From positions 37,587 through 101,586 of the forward strand of contig JAZQTU010000031.1 of the NCBI GenBank assembly GCA_045630965.1: a stretch of DNA of 64,000 bases, read 5' to 3'. This document shows positions 8,640 through 15,730 of the stretch, piece by piece. Source of the DNA: HGM04593 sp045630965 (GTDB lineage Bacteria > Bacteroidota > Bacteroidia > Bacteroidales > Bacteroidaceae). The position numbers and the translations under genes are program-made. Under the pieces are notes generated by a model that was given only the letters and a program-made list of their open reading frames with translations, ran no database searches and was not told where the DNA came from. Positions within the stretch are counted from its first letter, which is position 1. Each line of letters starts with the position of its first letter.

Positions 8640-10279
8640 GAAGGATTATTTTTGCAATGGCAATGACGGCTACGACAGCACTTCATGCCCAGATTATAAA
8701 TGTGAACAACAACGATGGGACATTCCTACCGCTGGAAACCAAAGATGTCCGCGAAATAACATTCAATGAAACAAGCAAAATTGTCACATTGACGACTGCA
8801 AATGACGGACAGCACAGTTTTTACACCGATAAAGTCGTAAGCATCTCTCCGAAAACCGGGAATAGCACAGAGTTGGCATATAACCTGAATCCCACAGTAG
8901 CTTTTGACAGTAACGACAAGAACAAATTCAATGAAGTAACAGAAACAATCCCTTCGGAAGAAACCGAAGAGAATGATTATGGCGATTTTGTTGAAAAATA
9001 CAATGTAAATACAACTATAAATATCACCTTCAAAGAGAATGACGTCACCGTTTCCGGCGACATTCCTTACACAAAGAACGGAGCGCACCTGACTATAAAC
9101 TCAACATCAAGCAAAGTTGGATATATTGTCACAGGTAAATGTAGCAATGGTTCACTCAAGATTTACAGTGAGAAAAAATTCCAGATTATGCTCTCCGGGC
9201 TTGATCTTACCAACCCTGCAGGTCCTGCTATAAACATACAGACAGGCAAGACTGTATATTTCACCATTGATGAGAATACAACCAACAATCTCTGCGATGG
9301 CGCAACATATACAGCTCCACTCATTGGTACTGATGGAAAAGAAGAAGACCAGAAAGGAACACTTTTCAGCGAAGGACAAATAATCTTTGATGGAACCGGC
9401 ACTTTGAATGTAACCAGCCTTGGCGGACATGGTATCTGCAGCGACGACTATATAAGAGTACGCAGCGGTAACATCAATATCATTAGTGCTGCAAAAGACG
9501 GTTTCCACACAAACGACAAGTTCATAGTTGGACGTACAGCAACTTCATCCCCAATAATAAATATAAATTCAACAGCAGACGGCATTGACTGCGGAAAGGG
9601 CGAAGTAGTTATTGATGCAGGAAAATTAAAACTGACTACGGGTGGAGAGGCCATCAAGGTGGAATATGAAGAAGCGAATCCCGACCCACTTGTAACACCC
9701 AACGTGACAATCAATGGCGGATATATAGAATTCGCCACAACAGGCGACAAGAGTTCCGGAATAAAGGCTACAGGCGAATACAAGCAGTATGGAGGTATAA
9801 TTCATGGTACTGTAAATGGAGATGGCTCAAAGATTCTGAACTGTGACAGCAACATCACATTCAGTGGAGGAAAGCTTATAGGCTTTGCCAAAGGAACAGT
9901 TCTGAATGACGAGACATTATCCGGAGGCATAAAATGCGAAAAAGACATAAAAGTCACAGGAGGAACTATTGCCATAGAATGTTCTGGGAAAGGTGCCAAA
10001 GGTATTAATTGCAGCAATGCAAATATAACAGGAGGCGACATTACAATACTTGCTACTGCTGAAAGTGCTACAGAAAAACGCAAAAGTATTGGCATTGATG
10101 CAAACAACCTCTCCATAATAAAAGGAAAAGTACAATTTAACGCTTATGACAATGCTGTCAATGCCATTAAAGTCTCACTTTTCAACGGAGCTCTTCATGC
10201 AATAAGCAACACGGATTCTGCAGTTGATGCAGAAATAAAACAGACCGGTGGATGGTTGCTTACAAAAGATGCTGAATAA
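8636..10279 (+). CDS. Secreted Cthe_2159-like beta-helix carbohydrate-binding protein
   Basis: A 547-residue secreted protein: signal peptide (residues 1-19, ending ALHAQ), a beta module at about 20-75 related to that of the preceding gene, an acidic linker, then a right-handed beta-helix of Gly/Asn/Asp-rich coils from about residue 130 to the end. Segments such as SLGGHGICSDDYIRVRSGNI, KDGFHTNDKF and TADGIDCGKGEVVIDAGKL match the layout of the Cthe_2159 carbohydrate-binding family, described as a calcium-dependent binder of acidic polysaccharide. It is the last gene of the VTC operon and is followed by a 26-bp perfect bidirectional terminator. Its ligand here is unknown; association of this family with VTC and DUF4956 genes supports a shared surface-related pathway. 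Confidence 0.82.
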   Translation: MRRIIFAMAMTATTALHAQIINVNNNDGTFLPLETKDVREITFNETSKIVTLTTANDGQHSFYTDKVVSISPKTGNSTELAYNLNPTVAFDSNDKNKFNEVTETIPSEETEENDYGDFVEKYNVNTTINITFKENDVTVSGDIPYTKNGAHLTINSTSSKVGYIVTGKCSNGSLKIYSEKKFQIMLSGLDLTNPAGPAINIQTGKTVYFTIDENTTNNLCDGATYTAPLIGTDGKEEDQKGTLFSEGQIIFDGTGTLNVTSLGGHGICSDDYIRVRSGNINIISAAKDGFHTNDKFIVGRTATSSPIININSTADGIDCGKGEVVIDAGKLKLTTGGEAIKVEYEEANPDPLVTPNVTINGGYIEFATTGDKSSGIKATGEYKQYGGIIHGTVNGDGSKILNCDSNITFSGGKLIGFAKGTVLNDETLSGGIKCEKDIKVTGGTIAIECSGKGAKGINCSNANITGGDITILATAESATEKRKSIGIDANNLSIIKGKVQFNAYDNAVNAIKVSLFNGALHAISNTDSAVDAEIKQTGGWLLTKDAE

Positions 10280-10287
10280 AAAGAAAG

Positions 10288-10343
10288 ACTATTTTCAAAA
10301 TGACATGGGCGCCGAATGGCGCCCATGTCATTTTGAAAATAGT
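10288..10343. terminator. Bidirectional terminator, 26-bp perfect stem
   Basis: A 26-bp perfect inverted repeat with a 4-base loop (GAAT) lies between the convergent beta-helix gene and pyrH. The outer half is AT-rich so that each strand ends in a T-rich tract, as expected for termination in both directions. Confidence 0.85.
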
Positions 10344-10355
10344 CCGTTTATAAAA

Positions 10356-11066
10356 TCAAGGATGTACAAATGTACCAATCTCTTCACCGTCCATAACCTT
10401 CTTTAGATTACCGACAACATCCATATTGAATACATATATCGGCAGATTGTTTTCGCGGCACATTGCGGTTGCTGTAATATCCATGACTTTGAGCCCACGA
10501 CTGATGACTTCATCGTATGAGATATCATTGAACTTTGTAGCTGTAGGATCCTTTTCCGGATCTGCAGTATATATACCGTCAACGCGTGTACCCTTCAACA
10601 TGACATCAGCTTCAATTTCAATTCCGCGAAGCGAAGATCCTGTATCTGTTGTAAAGTAAGGACTTCCTGTGCCGGCTGCCATAATAACGACCAGACCATT
10701 CTCCATAGCCTCGATAGCCTTCCATTTTGTATAGAACTCACCGACAGGTTCCATGCGGATAGCAGTAAGTACCTTATTAGGAACACCTGCAGCACCAAGC
10801 GCTGAACTCAAAGCAAGACTATTGATTACAGTTGCCATCATTCCCATCTGGTCTCCTTTGACTCTATCAAAACCTTTACCTGCACCAGTAAGGCCACGGA
10901 AGATATTTCCTCCACCTATAACAATACCAATCTGTACTCCCATCTCTGCCACCTCTTTGATTTGGGCAGCATACTCATTAAGACGCTTAACGTCGATACC
11001 ATAGCCCTGCTCACCCATAAGGCTCTCGCCACTGAGCTTAAGCAAGATACGTTTGAATTTTGCCAT
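10356..11066 (-). CDS. pyrH: UMP kinase
   Basis: Phosphorylates UMP to UDP in pyrimidine nucleotide synthesis. The 236-residue protein has the amino-acid-kinase fold signatures KLSGESLMGEQGYGID near the N-terminus, the glycine-rich IGIVIGGGNIFRG loop and the TGSPYFTTDTGSSLRGIE segment characteristic of bacterial hexameric PyrH. Length is normal. It is not beside tsf/frr here. It converges on the VTC operon across the long palindromic terminator. Confidence 0.97.
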   Translation of the reverse strand: MAKFKRILLKLSGESLMGEQGYGIDVKRLNEYAAQIKEVAEMGVQIGIVIGGGNIFRGLTGAGKGFDRVKGDQMGMMATVINSLALSSALGAAGVPNKVLTAIRMEPVGEFYTKWKAIEAMENGLVVIMAAGTGSPYFTTDTGSSLRGIEIEADVMLKGTRVDGIYTADPEKDPTATKFNDISYDEVISRGLKVMDITATAMCRENNLPIYVFNMDVVGNLKKVMDGEEIGTFVHP

Positions 11067-11182
11067 ATAGTAAAAATATTTAAGTTATCGTTACACTACC
11101 GTAAAAATAGAACAAATTCTTAAATTATACTATAATTTGCCACTAAAGGTTTCGTAAATTGATTAAACACGGAAAAATTGGT

Positions 11183-11190
11183 TAACTTCG
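11183..11190 (+). promoter_or_regulatory. -7 promoter element for the small membrane protein gene
   Basis: TAACTTCG on the plus strand about 26 bases before the ATG at 11217, in the divergent gap upstream of pyrH. Confidence 0.4.
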
Positions 11191-11216
11191 CATTACGAAA
11201 ACAAAAAAACAGATAT

Positions 11217-11441
11217 ATGAGATTCCTTAAAAACCCCAATACAACAGTTGCAATACTTGCCATATATACCGCCATCATGTATATATACCTTTTTCCAAAA
11301 AATACAGAGATGAGCAATACTGAAAAATGGGTTACGATTGGAGTGTCTGTAGGTATACTTGCTCTCCTTTGGGTACTGTTGCGTCGTAGGAAGAGATTGA
11401 GAAAAGAACGAGAAGAAGAGATGAAGGACAACAGGGACTAA
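11217..11441 (+). CDS. Small predicted membrane protein, unknown function
   Basis: A 74-residue protein with two hydrophobic stretches (TTVAILAIYTAIMYIYLF and WVTIGVSVGILALLWVLL) and a highly basic, then acidic tail (RRRKRLRKEREEEMKDNRD). It is probably a two-helix inner-membrane protein with a cytosolic charged tail. The ATG at 11217 follows a plausible promoter; an upstream TTG at 11178 would add residues encoded by the promoter itself and is unlikely. The stop codon overlaps the birA stop by four bases in convergent orientation. I do not recognise a named family. Confidence 0.65.
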   Translation: MRFLKNPNTTVAILAIYTAIMYIYLFPKNTEMSNTEKWVTIGVSVGILALLWVLLRRRKRLRKEREEEMKDNRD

Positions 11442-12190
11442 AGCAGCATTTCAACCTCTTTGAATGCATAACGCTTTTGCGTACCGTCTGCACACTTGAG
11501 AAGCAGATGACCGTCGGATTCCACCTCAACCAATACCGCGGTAAAACATCCGTTTGCATCAATGAACTTACGCTGCTCACCAAGCCCCAACAACAATTCA
11601 TTATACATTACAACAATCTCCTCCCCGTCAATCCTCATTTTCCTATAAAAGTTGTTGAATGTATCAAGGATTTCTGCAAGCACGTCGTCAACCGAGAGTT
11701 CCCTTCCCAATAGCATTTTTATTGACACCGGCACCCTATCCATTTCCGGGAATTTACTCTGGTTCACATTCAGTCCAATTCCAACAATAGCCTGTTCTAT
11801 AAAGCTGCCTGAATAATCCAATTCTACAAGAATACCAGCCAGTTTCCTGTTACCGACATAAATATCGTTAGGCCATTTTACCCTGGTATCAATACCATGA
11901 CGTTTCATTGCGGAATGTATTGCCACAGCAACAGTTTGTGATAGCAGGAATTGATTGGAAACTTCAAGAGAGGTCCCCGGACGTAAAAGCACACTAAGCA
12001 ACAGATTGCATCCCTTTTCCGAAGCCCACACATTGCCACGTTGCCCACGTCCGGTAGTCTGATGAGATGCAACAACAGCAACCATATCATTTCCTCCGCC
12101 AACATTCCACAAAGCATCCGCCTCATCGCGGATATAACGATTAGTGGAGTCGACGACGTTAAGACGTTTTATATAAATATCATTCGCCAT
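11438..12190 (-). CDS. birA: Biotin--[acetyl-CoA-carboxylase] ligase
   Basis: Attaches biotin to the carrier domain of biotin-dependent carboxylases via biotinyl-AMP. The 250-residue protein has the biotin-loop signature GRGQRGNVWASEKGCNLLLS and the KWPNDIYVGNRKLAGILVEL motif. It lacks the N-terminal DNA-binding domain of E. coli BirA, so it is a monofunctional class I ligase without repressor role. Its start overlaps the end of the mmcQ-like gene by 11 bases, pointing to translational coupling in a yraN-mmcQ-birA operon. Confidence 0.94.
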   Translation of the reverse strand: MANDIYIKRLNVVDSTNRYIRDEADALWNVGGGNDMVAVVASHQTTGRGQRGNVWASEKGCNLLLSVLLRPGTSLEVSNQFLLSQTVAVAIHSAMKRHGIDTRVKWPNDIYVGNRKLAGILVELDYSGSFIEQAIVGIGLNVNQSKFPEMDRVPVSIKMLLGRELSVDDVLAEILDTFNNFYRKMRIDGEEIVVMYNELLLGLGEQRKFIDANGCFTAVLVEVESDGHLLLKCADGTQKRYAFKEVEMLL

Positions 12191-12527
12191 ACTTGATACG
12201 TACTTTTTTAGGCATTTTCTTCAAGACCTCACTGTATGAGTGGTCAACAAGGTTATAAAAGAGAGCATCATCAATAGACGCTATGTCAAGCTGATTCCAA
12301 TATTTCTTGTTCATGTGCCATGCGGGAGTGATTTGAGTATATTTGTCACGTAATTCTATCGCATAATCAGCATCACATTTTACGCAAAACCAGCTTGTAT
12401 CATCAAGGTCAACAATTGCAAAAATTCTATTCTCGACCCTGAATGCCAGAGTTGTCTCATCAAAGGGAAAATCCTCGGTTGCATTCTTTTTAGAGAGACA
12501 ATATAGACGAGCATCCTCAATGTTCAT
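12180..12527 (-). CDS. MmcQ/YjbR family protein
   Basis: A 115-residue cytosolic protein of the MmcQ/YjbR (CyaY-like fold) family: MNIEDARLYCLSKKNATEDF at the N-terminus, the central FRVENRIFAIVDLDD strand pair and the C-terminal helix ending KKMPKKVRIKYGE, with the typical HMNKKYWNQLDI segment. Members are often annotated DNA-binding, but the biochemical role is unsettled. A longer frame begins at 12563 but overlaps the yraN 3' end; the ATG at 12527 restores the normal family N-terminus. Confidence 0.88.
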   Translation of the reverse strand: MNIEDARLYCLSKKNATEDFPFDETTLAFRVENRIFAIVDLDDTSWFCVKCDADYAIELRDKYTQITPAWHMNKKYWNQLDIASIDDALFYNLVDHSYSEVLKKMPKKVRIKYGE

Positions 12528-12540
12528 AATAGACCTGTTT

Positions 12541-12903
12541 TTACCATGTTGCACAGAAGGCATCCTCTATATGCTCAATTTTGTAAGGTTCACATTGCCC
12601 CACTACTGTAATGACATCGAAACGGTAAGGAGTGTCTATTCTGTAGCGCATGACATACACTTCTGCTGCAGAAATCAGATGTCTTATCTTATCAGGAGTA
12701 ACGGCATCATAAGCATTGCCATAATGCTCATCACGACGGCTCTTGACCTCAACAAACACCAGCGTGTCGCGTTCACGGGCAATAAGGTCTATTTCCTTAT
12801 GTCCACACCGCCAATTATAATGCAATACCGCATATCCCTTATCAAGGAGATAGCGCGATGCCAACATTTCGCCTTTATTGCCAAGTAAATTATGTTCAGC
12901 CAT
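12541..12903 (-). CDS. YraN family endonuclease-like protein
   Basis: A 120-residue UPF0102/YraN protein with a restriction-endonuclease-like core: GEMLASRYLLDKGYAVLHYN, the acidic GHKEIDLIARE and the VFVEVKSR motif giving the D-ExK triad. Family members are predicted nucleases of unsettled role, linked to Holliday-junction or recombination processing. It heads the minus-strand operon with the mmcQ-like and birA genes; a promoter element lies 22 bases upstream. Confidence 0.92.
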   Translation of the reverse strand: MAEHNLLGNKGEMLASRYLLDKGYAVLHYNWRCGHKEIDLIARERDTLVFVEVKSRRDEHYGNAYDAVTPDKIRHLISAAEVYVMRYRIDTPYRFDVITVVGQCEPYKIEHIEDAFCATW

Positions 12904-12924
12904 AAAATATTGCCATTATATGAT

Positions 12925-12934
12925 AGCGAAGATA
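12925..12934 (-). promoter_or_regulatory. -7 promoter element for the yraN operon
   Basis: TATCTTCGCT on the minus strand, 22 bases upstream of the yraN ATG. Confidence 0.5.
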
Positions 12935-13031
12935 GTATATATGACAAGGAAAAGCAAACGAAAACTTGCAATTCCTTCAAATATAAATTACTTTTGCTTG
13001 ACAATAATACAATTAAACAATCACAACTCCC

Positions 13032-13271
13032 ATGAGCATCAAAAAAAGCAAAAAGCCCAAGGCAACAACAGCACGTACACAACCTGTACGCCACTCACGC
13101 GTAGTATGTCTTGTGAGCGATGAGGAGATGAAAATAATTGACGACTATCTGAAAAAATACCGCATTACCAACAAGAGCAACTGGATGCGTGAGACATTGC
13201 TGTCATTCATATACAAAAACCTGGACGAGGACTACCCTACACTCTTTGAAGAACACGATATGCGCCGTTAA
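13032..13271 (+). CDS. Small ribbon-helix-helix-like protein, unknown function
   Basis: A 79-residue basic protein: a Lys/Arg-rich N-terminus (SIKKSKKPKATTARTQ), a predicted beta strand (RVVCLVSDEEMKII) and helices (DDYLKKYRIT .. SNWMRETLLSFIYKNL). The strand-helix-helix order with a basic strand resembles an RHH DNA-binding fold, which is inference only. The stop is two bases before the tadA start, so the two are co-transcribed. I do not recognise a named family. Confidence 0.6.
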   Translation: MSIKKSKKPKATTARTQPVRHSRVVCLVSDEEMKIIDDYLKKYRITNKSNWMRETLLSFIYKNLDEDYPTLFEEHDMRR

Positions 13272-13273
13272 CC

Positions 13274-13705
13274 ATGACAGATACAGAATACATGAAACAG
13301 GCGCTTATAGAAGCGCGGAAGGCTTATGATGAGGACGAAGTTCCTATTGGAGCCATAGTTGTATGCAAAGGCCGTATAATCGCACGGGCGCATAATCTCA
13401 CGGAAATGCTGAACGATGTCACAGCACACGCCGAAATGCAGGCAATAACAGCTGCGGCATCAACCATTGGAGGGAAATACCTTAACGACTGTACATTATA
13501 TGTTACAGTGGAACCATGCCCAATGTGCGCAGGAGCAATCGCTTGGTCACAATTGGGCCGATTGGTTTATGGTGCAACCGATGATAAAAGAGGATACAGG
13601 AAGTATGCACCGAACGTACTTCATCCAAAAACAGAAGTCATCCATGGTATATGTGCAGAAGAGAGCACAGAACTGATGAAACGATTTTTCAACAGCAAAA
13701 GATAA
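13274..13705 (+). CDS. tadA: tRNA-specific adenosine deaminase (nucleoside deaminase)
   Basis: Deaminates the wobble adenosine of tRNA-Arg to inosine. The 143-residue protein has the zinc and proton-shuttle motif HAE at residues 52-54 and PCPMC with Cys81 and Cys84, the complete cytidine/deoxycytidylate deaminase-like catalytic set. N-terminal MKQALIEARKAYDEDEVPIG and the MKRFF ending are typical of TadA. A short 7-bp hairpin follows at 13711-13727 but lacks a clear T-tract. Confidence 0.93.
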   Translation: MTDTEYMKQALIEARKAYDEDEVPIGAIVVCKGRIIARAHNLTEMLNDVTAHAEMQAITAAASTIGGKYLNDCTLYVTVEPCPMCAGAIAWSQLGRLVYGATDDKRGYRKYAPNVLHPKTEVIHGICAEESTELMKRFFNSKR

Positions 13706-13733
13706 TACCTTTATAACAAGGTTATAAGAACTA

Positions 13734-13985
13734 CTATTTTATCTCTTCAAAATCCACATATTCGCCTTCGTTCTTGTCAAATATCTTTTTCTGTTTGCGG
13801 CCATCTCCGCTATTGACATTAGGTTTATACCCTTCATTGACAGCGTTATCAGCCTGACCTTGTCGGGGTTGTTTCTTTCTTGACTTGAAACTGAACAAAG
13901 ACAAAATATTCGTTATAAGCGACAACAATATTGTCGGTATTAGAAACAGAATGACTATTGCAATAAATAAAATATAGAAAATCAT
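13734..13985 (-). CDS. DUF4834 family small membrane protein
   Basis: An 83-residue protein with one N-terminal transmembrane helix (YILFIAIVILFLIPTILLSL), a basic stretch (SFKSRKKQPRQG) and an acidic C-terminus ending KNEGEYVDFEEIK, the layout of the DUF4834 family restricted to Bacteroidota. Function is unknown. It lies downstream of pssA with a 93-base gap. Confidence 0.75.
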   Translation of the reverse strand: MIFYILFIAIVILFLIPTILLSLITNILSLFSFKSRKKQPRQGQADNAVNEGYKPNVNSGDGRKQKKIFDKNEGEYVDFEEIK

Positions 13986-14078
13986 ATCATTTACTCAAAA
14001 TAAAAAAACGGAATGCATTTATAAACGCAGACCACAAAGACAAAGTTCTTAACAGGCAATACCTGTTATCCCCATTCT

Positions 14079-14786
14079 TTATTTAGAAGATTTAGCACTA
14101 AGAATTATTGAAAGTGTCAGATACCAGGTTATTATGGCAACCGGTGCCAAATAGCCGAGAACCAGCATAGGCAACGACACTAAAATGAATATATATCTGA
14201 TTCTATTGCTTTTCCAACTCAAATTCTTGAACTTCAAAGAGAACATAGGTATCTCTGAAACAAGAAAATAGGAGAATAGCAATATCAGTCCCAACATGAG
14301 GAACCACCCTGCATTAAGATTGAATATCCAATGTCCGGCACCTGTTACCAAAGAGGACCAAAAAAGTGCATTCGCAGGAGTAGGCAAACCTATAAATGTG
14401 TTGGTCTGTCGCTTATCCACATTGAATTTTGCTAATCGGCATGCCGAAAAGACTGCAATCAGGAACGCTGTATAAGGCAAAATATTCGCAAAAGCACCAA
14501 GATATGTTGGGTAGTACAATGCATCGTTCATAAAACAGAACACGATTGTTGCAGGAGCAAAACCGAATGTTATGTCATCTGCAAGTGAATCCATCTGCAC
14601 ACCCAAAGGAGAAGAGACATGCAGAAGTCGTGCAACCATACCGTCAAAGAAGTCAAATATAGCTCCAACGACTATGAAGAGCATAGCCATATCAAAAGCT
14701 CCCTTGAATGCCATTACACAAGCTATACACCCAGAAAAAAGGTTACAACAAGTTATAGTGTTCGGTATATGTCTTTTTATTGACAT
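14079..14786 (-). CDS. pssA: CDP-diacylglycerol--serine O-phosphatidyltransferase
   Basis: Inner-membrane enzyme making phosphatidylserine from CDP-diacylglycerol and serine. The CDP-alcohol phosphatidyltransferase motif is intact (DFFDGMVARLLHVSSPLG followed by QMDSLADD, giving DG-AR-G-D-D). About six to eight hydrophobic segments fill the 235 residues. It follows psd by five bases, so the two successive steps of phosphatidylethanolamine synthesis are one operon. Confidence 0.94.
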   Translation of the reverse strand: MSIKRHIPNTITCCNLFSGCIACVMAFKGAFDMAMLFIVVGAIFDFFDGMVARLLHVSSPLGVQMDSLADDITFGFAPATIVFCFMNDALYYPTYLGAFANILPYTAFLIAVFSACRLAKFNVDKRQTNTFIGLPTPANALFWSSLVTGAGHWIFNLNAGWFLMLGLILLFSYFLVSEIPMFSLKFKNLSWKSNRIRYIFILVSLPMLVLGYLAPVAIITWYLTLSIILSAKSSK

Positions 14787-14791
14787 TGTTT

Positions 14792-15487
14792 TCAGATATT
14801 AGCAATAATAGTTTCGTTTCCTACAGTCTTTTGGTTCAGTTCCACCTTTATATCAACATCCAAAGGCAGATAAAGGTCTACACGGGAACCGAATTTTATA
14901 AAGCCAAAGTGCTGATCAATAAAACATTCCTCACCTTCTTTAGCATATGTTACAATACGACGTGCCATAGCACCGGCTATCTGGCGTACAACAATTTCAC
15001 GACCATCTTCCATTTTTATTGCAACAAGCGAACGTTCATTTTCAGTACTTGCCTTAGGCAACCATGCCTTATGAAATTTTCCCTTCTGATGTCTTACACA
15101 TGTAACGACACCGTCTACAGGATACCAATTGGCATGCACATTTGTAGGACTCATAAAAATAGAAACCTGTATTCTCTCGTCCTTGAAATAGTCCGGTTCA
15201 AAAACCTTTTCAATAACAACCACCTTACCGTCAGCGGGTGCAACAACCACATTCTCAACATCGCCTGGGAATATTCTCTTTGGGCTACGGAAAAAGTTAA
15301 CCATAAGCAGATAAACCACCAATGATGAAGCTCCGACTAAAGAATTAAGTATATGCATTGAAGGAAGGAAATACCACAAAGGTACATTTACAAGCATAAA
15401 GAACAGGAATGCGACAATAAGTATTTCTGTTCCCTCGCGATGTATTCTGTAATCTTTAAGTTTCCTTATTCTCTTAAATTTTTTCAT
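14792..15487 (-). CDS. psd: Phosphatidylserine decarboxylase proenzyme
   Basis: Decarboxylates phosphatidylserine to phosphatidylethanolamine. The 231-residue protein is the short PSD form with an N-terminal membrane segment (about 21-66), the MSPTNVHANWYPVDG core and the self-cleavage site at Gly200-Ser201 within IKFGSRVDLYLP, where Ser becomes the pyruvoyl prosthetic group. It is the first gene of the psd-pssA pair, and a TACTTTTG promoter element lies 25 bases upstream. Confidence 0.95.
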   Translation of the reverse strand: MKKFKRIRKLKDYRIHREGTEILIVAFLFFMLVNVPLWYFLPSMHILNSLVGASSLVVYLLMVNFFRSPKRIFPGDVENVVVAPADGKVVVIEKVFEPDYFKDERIQVSIFMSPTNVHANWYPVDGVVTCVRHQKGKFHKAWLPKASTENERSLVAIKMEDGREIVVRQIAGAMARRIVTYAKEGEECFIDQHFGFIKFGSRVDLYLPLDVDIKVELNQKTVGNETIIANI

Positions 15488-15511
15488 GGACTTCCGGATT
15501 CTATTACTTCA

Positions 15512-15519
15512 CAAAAGTA
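15512..15519 (-). promoter_or_regulatory. -7 promoter element for psd-pssA
   Basis: TACTTTTG on the minus strand, 25 bases upstream of the psd ATG, a perfect match to TAnnTTTG. Confidence 0.55.
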
Positions 15520-15730
15520 ACGATATTTTATTAAACGACAATAAAAAAGATAAAAAAAGGATAAAAAGAAGCATAAGCATTGAATTTTCAAAGAGTTAAA
15601 ACATGTCTTGCAGAATTATAAACAAAAGCACGCACTATATAAAAGTTAATGTTAATAAAATTTCGCGCCAAAAGCCGACTTGATTTGGCAAAAAGCACTA
15701 TCTTTAACAACAAATTAAGAATAATACGCC

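Noticed and set aside
14780..15325. 181-residue plus-strand frame antisense to psd
   Set aside because: psd with its Gly-Ser cleavage site is certain; the antisense frame is a shadow.
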